Source: Geothrix paludis (GTDB lineage Bacteria; Acidobacteriota; Holophagae; Holophagales; Holophagaceae). Taken from it: a stretch of DNA of 64,000 nt. Shown here piece after piece: positions 15,372 to 23,288 of this stretch. The stretch is from positions 930,001 through 994,000 of the forward strand of contig NZ_JAKZLC010000001.1 in NCBI RefSeq assembly GCF_022808815.1. The letters are read 5' to 3'. The position numbers and the translations under genes were made by a program. The notes below the pieces were generated by a model, which was not told where the DNA came from, ran no database searches, and worked only from the letters and a program-made list of their open reading frames with translations. Numbering within the stretch: position 1 is the first letter of the stretch; each line of letters begins with the position of its first letter.

Positions 15372-16529
15372 ATGCACCTGTCGTCGCGCCTCCCGCACGG
15401 TTTCGAGCCGAACGCCCTGTCTGCGGCGCTGGCTCGCATGCGGCGGGAAAGCCGGGAGGTCCTGGATCTCACGGTGTCGAACCCCACCCGCTGCGGGTTC
15501 GCCTACCCCGAAGCGGTGATCCGCGCAGCGCTGTCCACACCCGCGGTGCTGGCCTACGATCCCGATCCGTTGGGTTCCCGGGTCGCCCGGGAGGCCGTGA
15601 CCGCCCACCACGGGCATGGGCTGCGGGCGGAGGACCTGCTGCTCACAGCTTCCACCAGCGAGGGCTATGGCCTGCTCTTCAAGCTGCTGGGCGATCCCGG
15701 CGACGAGATCCTGGTGCCCAGCCCCAGCTACCCGCTCTTCGAGTGGCTGGCGCGCCTGGAGGGCCTGCACGCCCGGCCCGTGCCCTCCTATTTCCATGAC
15801 CGCTGGCACCTCGACCTGGGCGCTCTGGAGGCCTCAGTGGGCCCCCGCACGCGGGCGGTGGTGGTGGTGAACCCCAACAATCCCACGGGACACTTCCTGT
15901 CCAAGGGCGAGTGGGACGGTCTCACGGCCCTATGTGCCCGTCGGGGTCTGGCCCTGCTGGTGGACGAGGTCTTCGCGGACTACACCCTGGAGGCTCCGGC
16001 GGACCGGCTCCCCACGGCCCTGGAGGATGCGGCGCCGCCCTGCCCGGTCTTCCTGCTGTCGGGCCTAAGCAAGGTGGCGGCCCTGCCGCAGCTCAAGCTG
16101 GGCTGGATCGCCGTGCGCGGCGCCGGCGCCGAGGCGCACCTGGAGGCTCTTGCCTTCCTGGCGGACCAGTACCTTTCCGTTTCCGCGCCGGTACAGGCCG
16201 CGGCACCGGCCCTTCTGGCCCTGGCTCCCGCGATTCGCTCCCAGGTGCGCGCCCGCCTCTCCGCCAACCTCGCAGCCCTGGACGCCGCGCTCGCCCGGCA
16301 TCCCCGCCTCACCCGGCTTCCCGTGGAGGGCGGCTGGTCCGCCCTGCTGCGCCGCCCCGCCGTGGACGCGGACGAAGCCTGCGCCCTGCGTCTGCTCGAG
16401 CAGGCGGAGGTGCTCGCCCATCCGGGTTCCTTCTTCGACCTGCCGGGGGACGGCCACCTGGTCCTGAGCCTGCTCACGCCGGAAACGGGCTTTCGGGAAG
16501 GCCTCAACCGGATTCTTCCGATCCTCTGA
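15372..16529 (+). CDS. PLP-dependent aminotransferase, class I/II
   Basis: The 385-residue fold-type I aminotransferase has the PLP lysine at Lys234 in SGLSKVAALPQLKLGW. The ring-binding VNPNNPTGHFLS and VDEVFADY motifs are present, as is the phosphate-binding TASTSEGYGLLF. Substrate specificity is not determined. The SNPT motif near residue 36 and the overall pattern resemble AspC/ArgD-like or alanine-type enzymes acting on amino acids. It is the first gene of a plus-strand run that continues with the DUF4178 protein 17 bp later. The two may be co-transcribed, but no functional link is evident. Confidence 0.85.
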   Translation: MHLSSRLPHGFEPNALSAALARMRRESREVLDLTVSNPTRCGFAYPEAVIRAALSTPAVLAYDPDPLGSRVAREAVTAHHGHGLRAEDLLLTASTSEGYGLLFKLLGDPGDEILVPSPSYPLFEWLARLEGLHARPVPSYFHDRWHLDLGALEASVGPRTRAVVVVNPNNPTGHFLSKGEWDGLTALCARRGLALLVDEVFADYTLEAPADRLPTALEDAAPPCPVFLLSGLSKVAALPQLKLGWIAVRGAGAEAHLEALAFLADQYLSVSAPVQAAAPALLALAPAIRSQVRARLSANLAALDAALARHPRLTRLPVEGGWSALLRRPAVDADEACALRLLEQAEVLAHPGSFFDLPGDGHLVLSLLTPETGFREGLNRILPIL

Positions 16530-16546
16530 CATAATCGGCCATCCCC

Positions 16547-18589
16547 ATGAGCCCCCTCGCCTCCTGCCCCAGCTGCGGTGCCCCCCTGAGCTTCCGGCCA
16601 GGAACCATGGTGGCCGTCTGCTCCTACTGCAAGGCCCTGGCGGCCCGGCGCGACCGGGATCCCGAGCTCATCGGCAAGGTGGCCGACCTGGTGGACACGG
16701 GCTCGCCCCTGGGCCTGGGCGCCACCGGGCGCCATGCGGGGCGCTCGTTCACCCTGGCGGGCCGGGTGCAGCTTAAGCATCCCCTGGGCGGCGTGTGGGA
16801 CGAGTGGTACCTGGCCCTCGACGACGGCCGCTGGGGCTGGCTGGCGGAGGCCCAGGGCCGCTTCTACCTCACCTTCACCCAGACGCCCCACGGAACCCTG
16901 CCGTCTCCGGCCGGCCTGCAACCCGGCGGCCTGGCGGACCTGGGACCGGACGGCCTCTGGACCGTGGACGAAGTGAGCGAGGCCGCCTTCCACAGCGCCG
17001 AAGGCGAGATCCCCTGGGCCGTGGAACCCGGCGCCACCTACCGCTACGCCGACCTCTCGGGCCGCAACGGCGCCTTCGCCACCCTGGACTACGGCGAGGA
17101 GCCGCCCCTCTTCTTCCTGGGCCGCGAAGTGTCGCTGGCGGAGCTGGGGATCCAGGGCGGCACGCGGAAGCCGCCCAAGGCGGGCACCCAGGCCCTCAAC
17201 TGCCCCAAGTGCGGCGGCGCTCTGGCCCTGCGCGCTCCGGACCAGACCCAGCGGGTGGGCTGTCCCAGCTGCGGCAGCCTGCTCTCGGCTGAAAACGGAA
17301 AGCTCGCCTTCCTCAAGAGCCTGCAGCAGCCCCGCCAGGATGTGGTCATCCCGCTGGGCGCCGAGGGCAGCCTGCGCGGCGAGCCGGTCACCTGCATCGG
17401 CCAGCTTCGCCGGAGCTGCACCATCGAGGGCACGGCCTATCCCTGGAACGAGTACTTGCTGCTGGACAGCCGCCACGGCTTCCAGTGGCTGGTGCAAAGC
17501 GACGGCCACTGGAGCCTGGCCGTGGCGGTGGCGCCCGGCGAGATCCCCCAGGCCCGCGATGGCCAGAAGAACCTCTTCGCCCAGGGCCGCAACTGGCGGC
17601 GCTTCCAGGATGTCGAAGCGGTCGTCGAAGGCGTGTGGGGCGAGTTCTACTGGCAGGTGGAGCAGGGCGAGCGGGTGGAGGTGACCGAGTTCGTGGCCCC
17701 GCCCCAGAGCCTCACCCGCGAACGCCAAGCCCACAAGGGCGGGGGAGGCGAGGTGAACTGGAGCCTCTCCACCTATCTGGAGCCGGCGGAGGTCTGGTCC
17801 GCCTTCAAGCTGCAGGGCGCCCCGCCGGAACCCATCGGCATCGCGTCCTTCCAGCCCAACCCCCACAGGGTCGCCCTGGCGAAGTCCGCCCTCTGGCTGG
17901 TGGGAGCCCTGGGCCTCCTGCTGCTGCTCGTGATGGCGGAATCCATCACGCACCGCAACGCGGAGCTGTTCCACCGGCAGCTGGACCTGTACGATCTGGC
18001 CCGCATCCAGGCCGAGGCCCCCGGCGCGGCGCGCCCGGGCATTCCCGCGCGCAGACCGCCAACCCAGGCGGTTCTCCCGACTTCGGCTGCATCCGCGGCC
18101 CCGGCGGAACCCCAGGAGCCGGTGTTCTTCTCCGACCCCATCGAGATCAAGGACGGCCACCAGAACCTGGCGGTCACCCTCAACGCCCCGGTGAACAACA
18201 GCTGGGTGGGCGTGGAGGGGGCCCTGGTGAGCGAGACCACGGGCGTGGCGGAGCTCTTCCTGGTGGAATCGAGCTGGTACCACGGCGTGGATGGCGGCGA
18301 GTCCTGGTCCGAGGGCGGCCGCACCGACACGGTGTTCCTCAGCGCCGTGCCGCCCGGAAGCTACGTGCTGCGCCTCGCGCCCCAATGGGACGGGAAGGTG
18401 CCGCCGGTCCGGCTGATTGACGTGAGGCTGCGCCAGGGGGTCATGCGCTGGCTCTATCCGGGCCTGGCCCTGCTGGCCATCCTGCTCGTGCCCCTGCTCA
18501 TGGTGTTCCGCCTGGTCGCCTTCGAGAGCCGGCGCTGGCAGGAGAGCATGTACGCGCCGAACGCGGGCGCCTCCGGGAGTGACGACTGA
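16547..18589 (+). CDS. Membrane protein with duplicated zinc-ribbon/DUF4178 units
   Basis: The 680-residue protein contains two tandem modules. Each is a four-cysteine zinc ribbon followed by a DUF4178-like beta domain: Cys7/10/25/28 then about residues 50-190 (DEWYLALDDGRWGWLAEAQG), and Cys219/222/239/242 then about 260-400 (PWNEYLLLDSRHGFQWLVQS). Two membrane helices (about 441-467 and 633-657) enclose an extracytoplasmic domain of about 165 residues. DUF4178 proteins have no assigned biochemistry but recur beside DUF350 and spermidine-synthase-like genes, exactly as here. The next gene overlaps by one base (TGATG). The module duplication and membrane anchoring suggest a scaffold or sensor for this block. 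Confidence 0.85.
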   Translation: MSPLASCPSCGAPLSFRPGTMVAVCSYCKALAARRDRDPELIGKVADLVDTGSPLGLGATGRHAGRSFTLAGRVQLKHPLGGVWDEWYLALDDGRWGWLAEAQGRFYLTFTQTPHGTLPSPAGLQPGGLADLGPDGLWTVDEVSEAAFHSAEGEIPWAVEPGATYRYADLSGRNGAFATLDYGEEPPLFFLGREVSLAELGIQGGTRKPPKAGTQALNCPKCGGALALRAPDQTQRVGCPSCGSLLSAENGKLAFLKSLQQPRQDVVIPLGAEGSLRGEPVTCIGQLRRSCTIEGTAYPWNEYLLLDSRHGFQWLVQSDGHWSLAVAVAPGEIPQARDGQKNLFAQGRNWRRFQDVEAVVEGVWGEFYWQVEQGERVEVTEFVAPPQSLTRERQAHKGGGGEVNWSLSTYLEPAEVWSAFKLQGAPPEPIGIASFQPNPHRVALAKSALWLVGALGLLLLLVMAESITHRNAELFHRQLDLYDLARIQAEAPGAARPGIPARRPPTQAVLPTSAASAAPAEPQEPVFFSDPIEIKDGHQNLAVTLNAPVNNSWVGVEGALVSETTGVAELFLVESSWYHGVDGGESWSEGGRTDTVFLSAVPPGSYVLRLAPQWDGKVPPVRLIDVRLRQGVMRWLYPGLALLAILLVPLLMVFRLVAFESRRWQESMYAPNAGASGSDD

Positions 18590-18768
18590 TGCGGATCCTC
18601 TACCTGCTCTTCCTCGGCGGCGGGTTCAGCCTCATGGTGGCCAACGGCTTCTTCGGCCGGGAATTCTTCGGGAACCGCCGCCGCGCCGACCTGCCGCCCA
18701 GCGTACGCCAGACACCCGGCGCCTACCGCACCTTCCTGCACAACAACGGATTCCACGGGGGTAAGTGA
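18589..18768 (+). CDS. Small membrane-anchored protein, 59 residues
   Basis: An open frame of 59 codons starts at ATG 18589, overlapping the previous stop by one base. It ends at TGA 18766-18768, overlapping the next ATG by one base. It encodes one hydrophobic helix (ILYLLFLGGGFSLMVANGFF), a basic stretch (GNRRRADL) and a distinctive tail ending PGAYRTFLHNNGFHGGK. The perfect fit between two overlapping genes is strong evidence that it is translated. No family name is known to me. The tail looks conserved rather than random, and the protein probably works with DUF4178 and DUF350 in the membrane. Confidence 0.75.
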   Translation: MRILYLLFLGGGFSLMVANGFFGREFFGNRRRADLPPSVRQTPGAYRTFLHNNGFHGGK

Positions 18769-18986
18769 TGATCACGGACCAACTGCTCCACCAGCTCGTC
18801 GTCGCCGCCATCTTCTCCGTCTTGGGCCTCGTCATCCTGGGCCTGGTCTGGCTGATCCTGGTGAAGGTCCTGCCCTTTTCCCTCCGCAAGGAGATGGAGG
18901 ACGACCAGAACGTGGCCCTGGGCATCGTCCTCGGCAGCCTCATCCTGGGCATCAGCCTCATCATCGCTGCCGCGATCCATGGGTGA
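18768..18986 (+). CDS. DUF350 family membrane protein
   Basis: The 72-residue protein has two hydrophobic helices (LVVAAIFSVLGLVILGLVWL and NVALGIVLGSLILGISLIIA). They are separated by a charged loop (RKEMEDDQ), the usual half-unit of DUF350/YjfL proteins. A GTG at 18765 is also in frame, but the ATG at 18768 gives a TGATG overlap with the preceding small gene. It overlaps the next gene by 8 bp. DUF350 proteins are inner-membrane proteins that often accompany spermidine synthase, ATP-grasp and phage-shock-like genes. Their molecular role is not known. Confidence 0.85.
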   Translation: MITDQLLHQLVVAAIFSVLGLVILGLVWLILVKVLPFSLRKEMEDDQNVALGIVLGSLILGISLIIAAAIHG

Positions 18987-20514
18987 ATCTGAACCAGAGG
19001 CACCCGCACCGACGCTCAAGGCGCCGCTGCTGTTCATCAGCGTGCTGCTCATCGCCAGCTGCGGCCTGATCTACGAGCTGGTGGCCGGCACCCTGTCGAG
19101 CTACCTGCTGGGCGACTCGGTGATGCAGTTCTCCACGGTGATCGGGGTGTACCTCAGCGCCATGGGGCTGGGATCCTATCTCTCGAAGTTCATCCAGCGG
19201 GGCCTGGCGCGGCGCTTCGTGGACCTGGAGCTGGGCGTAGCCCTGGTGGGCGGCTTCTCCGCGCCCATCCTGTTCCAGGCCTTCGCCCACACCCATGCCT
19301 TCCGGGTGGTGCTCTACGGCGTGGTGATGGTCGTAGGCACGCTGGTGGGCCTGGAGATCCCCATCCTCATGCGCATCCTCAAGAACCAGGTGCGCTTCAA
19401 GGATCTCATCGCGGGCGTGCTCACCCTCGACTACATGGGCGCGCTGTTCGCCTCGATCCTCTTCCCCCTGCTCTTCATGCCCAAGCTGGGCCTGGTGCGC
19501 ACCAGCCTGTTCTTCGGCCTGCTGAACGCCACCGTGGGCCTCTGGTGCACCTACCTGCTGGCCACGCAGCTGGGACCCACGCGGCTGATCCGCCTGCGCT
19601 GCCTGGCGGTCATGGCCCTGCTGGCGGTGGGCCTGGCGTTCGCCGGGAAGTTCACGCTGGTCCTGGAGGAGGAAGTCTTCGCCGACGAGATCGTCTACGC
19701 CAAGGACAGCCCCTACCAGCGCATCGTCCTCACCCGGGGGCGGGGCAGCTTCCAGCTCTTCCTCAACGGCAACCTGCAGTTCTCCTCGGCGGATGAGTAC
19801 CGCTACCACGAGGCTCTGGTGCATCCGGCCTTCGGCGTGAAGCCGGATGCGAAGCGGGTACTCATCTGCGGCGGCGGCGACGGCCTGGCCGTGCGCGAGG
19901 TGCTGAAGCACCCTTCGGTCCAGGAGATCGTGCTGGTGGACCTGGACCCCGCCATGACCGACATGGCCCGGTTCCAACCCATGGTGCGCCAGCTCAACGG
20001 GGCTTCCCTGGAGGATCCCCGCGTGAAGGTGATCAACGCCGACGCCATGGTCTGGCTCCAGGAGAGCTCGGGACCGCCTTTCGACCTGGCCCTGGTGGAC
20101 TTCCCGGACCCCAACACCTACGCCCTGGGAAAGCTCTACACCTCCCGGTTCTACCGCCTGCTCCAGCGCCGCCTCACCGATGACGCCATGATCGCCGTGC
20201 AGAGCACCTCGCCCCTCATGGCGCGGGAATCCTTCTGGTGCATCGCCGCCACCATGGAGGCCGCGGGCCTGAAGGTGCACCCCTACCACCTGGCCGTACC
20301 CTCCTTCGGCGTCTGGGGCTTCGCCCTGGCCTCCAGGCGCGATTTCGCCATCCCCACGCACGTGCTGCCCGGCCTGCGCCACCTCTCCGACGAGGCCACA
20401 GCCGCCATGTTCGCCTTCCCCAGGGACATGGACCGCGTGCCCACCGAAGTGAACCGTCTCGACAACCAGGTGCTGGTCCACCTCTACGCCCGGGAGTGGC
20501 GGCGGTGGTCGTGA
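18979..20514 (+). CDS. Membrane-anchored spermidine-synthase-like aminopropyltransferase
   Basis: The 511-residue protein has an N-terminal polytopic membrane region (about residues 14-215, seven or so helices). A Rossmann-type spermidine synthase domain (about 225-505) follows. The nucleotide-binding loop GGGDGLAVREVLKH starts at residue 298, followed by VLVDLDPAMTDMA and VKVINADAM, then LVDFPDPNTYALGKLYT where soluble SpeE has a DSSDP-type loop. The fold transfers aminopropyl groups from decarboxylated SAM to an amine. The changed loop leaves the substrate open. No speD was found nearby. The overlapped order with DUF4178, DUF350 and a secreted amine-type oxidoreductase points to a shared polyamine-related role at the membrane. 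Confidence 0.85.
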   Translation: MGESEPEAPAPTLKAPLLFISVLLIASCGLIYELVAGTLSSYLLGDSVMQFSTVIGVYLSAMGLGSYLSKFIQRGLARRFVDLELGVALVGGFSAPILFQAFAHTHAFRVVLYGVVMVVGTLVGLEIPILMRILKNQVRFKDLIAGVLTLDYMGALFASILFPLLFMPKLGLVRTSLFFGLLNATVGLWCTYLLATQLGPTRLIRLRCLAVMALLAVGLAFAGKFTLVLEEEVFADEIVYAKDSPYQRIVLTRGRGSFQLFLNGNLQFSSADEYRYHEALVHPAFGVKPDAKRVLICGGGDGLAVREVLKHPSVQEIVLVDLDPAMTDMARFQPMVRQLNGASLEDPRVKVINADAMVWLQESSGPPFDLALVDFPDPNTYALGKLYTSRFYRLLQRRLTDDAMIAVQSTSPLMARESFWCIAATMEAAGLKVHPYHLAVPSFGVWGFALASRRDFAIPTHVLPGLRHLSDEATAAMFAFPRDMDRVPTEVNRLDNQVLVHLYAREWRRWS

Positions 20515-20538
20515 GGGCCATCCATCTCCCATCCCCGG

Positions 20539-20620
20539 AAAGACAAACGCCAACCGCAGAGAACGCGGGGAGCGCAGAGAATAATTTGGCCTTTCTCTGC
20601 GCTCTCCGCGTTCTCTGCGG
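20539..20620. repeat. Dispersed repeat, copy 2: 28-bp stem hairpin
   Basis: The left arm 20554-20581 and right arm 20593-20620 are complementary over 28 positions. There is a single G:T mismatch (wobble in RNA) and an 11-nt loop. The left arm follows the leader AAAGACAAAC shared with copy 1. It lies between the aminopropyltransferase and oxidoreductase genes, so their transcript could fold into a very stable hairpin here, acting as a processing or partial-termination site. Copies also occur at 15260-15342 and 37376-37403. Confidence 0.8.
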
Positions 20621-20656
20621 TGAACAGACCGCTCGAATCTCCAGGGCGCCTGGATC

Positions 20657-22264
20657 ATGAAACGCCGCGCCTTCCTCGCAGCGGGCGCCATCTCGGCGGC
20701 TTCCCTGGCCTGCCGGCGGAAGCCGGAGTTCCCATTCCAGGGTGAGCTGGTGGGGCCGGATCTGGCCCTGGGCCACTGGCTTCGCGGCGGGGATTTCCCT
20801 GATCCGGAGCGCTTCGAACCGGTCTCCGCCCTGGTGGTGGGCGGCGGCGTGGCCGGCCTCAGCGCCGCCTGGCGGCTGGCGGGCGGCGGGCTGGACGACT
20901 TCCGCGTGCTGGAACTGGAGCCGGAACCGGGCGGGACCTCCCGCTCGGGGCGCAACCACGTGAGCGCCTTCCCCTGGGCCGCCCACTACCTGCCCGTGCC
21001 TGATCGGGGGAACCACGCGGTGCTGCGCCTGCTGGACGAGTGCGGCGTCCTGGAGGGCTTCGACGCCAAGGGCGAGCCGCGCTTCGCGGAGGAGGCCACG
21101 GTGCGGTCTCCCGAGGAGCGGATCTTCGCCTACGGCCAGTGGTGGGAAGGACTCTACCTGCGCGCCGGAGCCAGTGCCGATGATGAGCGCCAGTACCATG
21201 CCTTCTTCCATGAGATCGACCGCTGGGCGGCATTCCGCGACGCGAAGGGGCGCCCGGCCTTCAGCATCCCGCGCTCCCGCTGCTCGGACGCACCCGAGGC
21301 GGTAGCCCTGGATGGCCTCTCCTTCGCCGCCTGGCTCGACGCCCGCGGTCTCTCCTCGCCGCGCCTGCGCTGGCTGCTGGACTACGCCTGCCGCGACGAC
21401 TATGGCTCCCGGCTGGACACCACCAGCGCCTGGGCGGGCCTCTTCTACTTCGCGGCCCGGAAGCAGGGCCCCGGCGAGGACTCCCGGCCCCTCCTCACCT
21501 GGCCCGAAGGCAACGGCTTCCTCGTGGACCACCTGCGCCAGCCCCTCGGCGACCGGCTCCGTTGCGGTGTGTTGGCCGTGGCCATCCGCGAGGAGAAGGA
21601 CGGCGTCCTGGTCACCGCCTGGGATCACCTGGGCCAGCGGCGTGTGGGCTGGAAGGCGAAGCGCGTGATCTTCGCGGGGCCGCAGCACGTGGCCCGCCAT
21701 GTGGTCGCGGGCCTGGCGGAAGCGCGCCCGGCCGCGGCCCGCATCCGGAACGCGCCCTGGATGGTGGCCAACCTCACCCTTCGCGCGCGCCCCAAGGAAC
21801 CCACCTTTCCTCTGGCCTGGGACAATGTACTCCGCGACAGCGAGGCCCTGGGCTACGTGGCCGCCACGCACCAGAGCCTGAAGGACTACGGCCCCACGGT
21901 GCTCACCTGGTACCGGCCCTTCGCCGGCGCCGACTGCGATGCGGAACGGGCGAGGCTCCGCGCCATGGACTGGCCCGCGTGCGCCCGCATGGTGATGGAC
22001 GACCTTCGCCCGGCCCATCCGGACCTCGAGGGCCTGGTGGCCCGGCTGGACGTGATGCGCTGGGGCCACGCCATGGTGCGGCCGGCGCCGGGCCAGATGT
22101 GGGACCCCGCCTTCCTGGGCCTCGCCCGGCCCTTCGGGGCCGTCCACTTCGCCCACACGGAGCTCAGCGGCCTGGCCCTCTTCGAAGAGGCCCAGGACCA
22201 CGGCGTGCGGGCAGCCGAAGAGGTGCTGGCCGCCTCAGGACGCCGCGGCGAGAGCTGGCGCTAG
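20657..22264 (+). CDS. Tat-exported flavin-dependent amine-oxidase-like lipoprotein
   Basis: The 535-residue protein opens with a twin-arginine signal (MKRRAFLAAGAISAASLAC) that ends in a lipobox, so it is probably exported folded and lipid-anchored. An FAD-binding motif ALVVGGGVAGLSAAWRLA begins near residue 56, followed by ELEPEPGGTSRSG, which matches the NAD(P)/FAD amine oxidoreductase fold. It is downstream of the membrane aminopropyltransferase (a 142-bp gap holding the hairpin repeat). Oxidation of polyamines or a derivative at the cell surface is therefore plausible but unproven. The stop codon TAG is formed by TA of the MITE target duplication plus the first G of the element. The reconstructed empty site also reads TAG. 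Confidence 0.8.
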   Translation: MKRRAFLAAGAISAASLACRRKPEFPFQGELVGPDLALGHWLRGGDFPDPERFEPVSALVVGGGVAGLSAAWRLAGGGLDDFRVLELEPEPGGTSRSGRNHVSAFPWAAHYLPVPDRGNHAVLRLLDECGVLEGFDAKGEPRFAEEATVRSPEERIFAYGQWWEGLYLRAGASADDERQYHAFFHEIDRWAAFRDAKGRPAFSIPRSRCSDAPEAVALDGLSFAAWLDARGLSSPRLRWLLDYACRDDYGSRLDTTSAWAGLFYFAARKQGPGEDSRPLLTWPEGNGFLVDHLRQPLGDRLRCGVLAVAIREEKDGVLVTAWDHLGQRRVGWKAKRVIFAGPQHVARHVVAGLAEARPAAARIRNAPWMVANLTLRARPKEPTFPLAWDNVLRDSEALGYVAATHQSLKDYGPTVLTWYRPFAGADCDAERARLRAMDWPACARMVMDDLRPAHPDLEGLVARLDVMRWGHAMVRPAPGQMWDPAFLGLARPFGAVHFAHTELSGLALFEEAQDHGVRAAEEVLAASGRRGESWR

Positions 22265-22601
22265 GGCCTGTTTTCAAAGTGGGGCGTGGCCGCGCAAGGG
22301 GCGCCGCCCAAGCGAGGCAAGGAAAGCGACGAAGGCGATGGTGGACCCATCGTCGAGGAGCTTGACGCAGCATCGCGCCGGGCGCCGCCCCTTGCCGGTT
22401 CCGCCCTCTGCCCGGCGTTCCGCCGGGCAGGAGCAGGCCCCGGGCGGGGCCTGCGATAGGGAGAGGGGGACGCTGCCCAGCCGCACCCCTGGCTGCGTTG
22501 CCGGCCTCAAACGATGTCCCGCATCGCCCTTCGGCCGTCGCCTTGCCATGAGCGCGGCTGGGCAGTGTCGCGGCGGCGTCCCACTTTGAAAACAGGCCCT
22601 A
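22262..22601. mobile_element. MITE-like element, copy B (336 bp plus TA duplication, with an extra double hairpin)
   Basis: The span 22264-22599 has the same 20-bp terminal repeats as copy A, flanked by TA at 22262-22263 and 22600-22601. It lies in reverse orientation relative to copy A. The two are nearly identical except for about 65 extra bases (about 22400-22465) containing two adjacent perfect hairpins: 22408-22430 (10-bp arms, 3-nt loop) and 22433-22454 (10-bp arms, 2-nt loop). The element separates two convergent genes. It supplies the third base of one stop codon and the last 30 or so codons of the histidine phosphatase. Confidence 0.85.
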
Positions 22602-23103
22602 GCTCCTGCACCTTCTCCACCAGCCGGGCCTCGCCCTCGGCGGGGATGGTGACGATCCAGATCCGGTCGTACGTGCCCAGCGACCAGTAGGGCACGGGCC
22701 CCTTCACGCCCAGGGCCCGGACGAGCTTCTTCATGAGGTCGTGATGCCAGCACACGATCACGGTGCGCCCCCGCTGGGCGTGGAGGATCTCCGCCGCCAG
22801 AGCCCCGCTGCCCTCCTTCGGCCGGACGAGGGGCGTCAGGCCCAGCCTGGCCGCGGTGGGGGCGAGGGTCTGCTGCGTGCGCCTCAGCTCCGACGTGAAG
22901 AGCGCCGCCGGGTGGAAGGCCGCCAGCACAGGCGCCAGCGCCTGGGCCCGGCGCAGGCCGGCCTCGGCCAGAGGAGAGTCCCCATCGAAGAGGGACTGGC
23001 GCTCCGCATGCCGGAGCAGGACCACCGTGGTGTCCTGGGCCGCGAGACCGGCCGCGGCGACGGCCAGCCAGAGCGAGAGGAAAGCGGATCGGACCGCGGC
23101 CAT
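22507..23103 (-). CDS. Secreted histidine phosphatase (phosphoglycerate-mutase superfamily), C-terminus altered by a MITE
   Basis: The start at 23103 (strong ribosome site GGAGGCGGAGG) gives 198 residues. It has a Sec signal (MAAVRSAFLSLWLAVAAAGLA) and a branch-1 histidine phosphatase domain: the phosphohistidine motif VVLLRHAERQS, a basic LRRTQQT, and the second His in VIVCWHHDLMKKL. The periplasmic substrate is unknown. After VEKVQEL the frame enters the MITE and continues GPVFKVGRRRDTAQ to a stop at 22507. Removing the element and one TA gives VEKVQELAPALAAAS and a stop at 22235-22237. The present tail is therefore an acquired 30-residue extension. Confidence 0.8.
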   Translation of the reverse strand: MAAVRSAFLSLWLAVAAAGLAAQDTTVVLLRHAERQSLFDGDSPLAEAGLRRAQALAPVLAAFHPAALFTSELRRTQQTLAPTAARLGLTPLVRPKEGSGALAAEILHAQRGRTVIVCWHHDLMKKLVRALGVKGPVPYWSLGTYDRIWIVTIPAEGEARLVEKVQELGPVFKVGRRRDTAQPRSWQGDGRRAMRDIV

Positions 23104-23262
23104 GAAACCTCCGCCTCCGAGGTTAACGGAGGTGCGCCTCCCCTGTGATGGCGGACACATGATCTCCCAGAGGCCTGGAAAGTCCCGACACGTGCCGCGA
23201 TCTGTTTTTTCTCAGCATCTCCGGCATTGGGGCGGCCCGACCGATTCGCGCATGTGATAACA

Positions 23263-23288
23263 CGATTCATTGTTTTCTTTATGAATCG
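23263..23288. promoter_or_regulatory. Inverted repeat in the AT-rich leader of the membrane-protein/cytochrome operon
   Basis: CGATTCAT (23263-23270) and ATGAATCG (23281-23288) form perfect 8-bp arms around a 10-nt T-rich spacer. They lie about 105 bp before the gene at 23392, in a locally AT-rich patch unusual for this genome. It could be a regulator-binding site or hairpin. A possible -35-like TTGACG starts at 23310, but no convincing -10 follows. Apart from this, the 288-bp gap (23104-23391) shows nothing coding. Confidence 0.4.
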
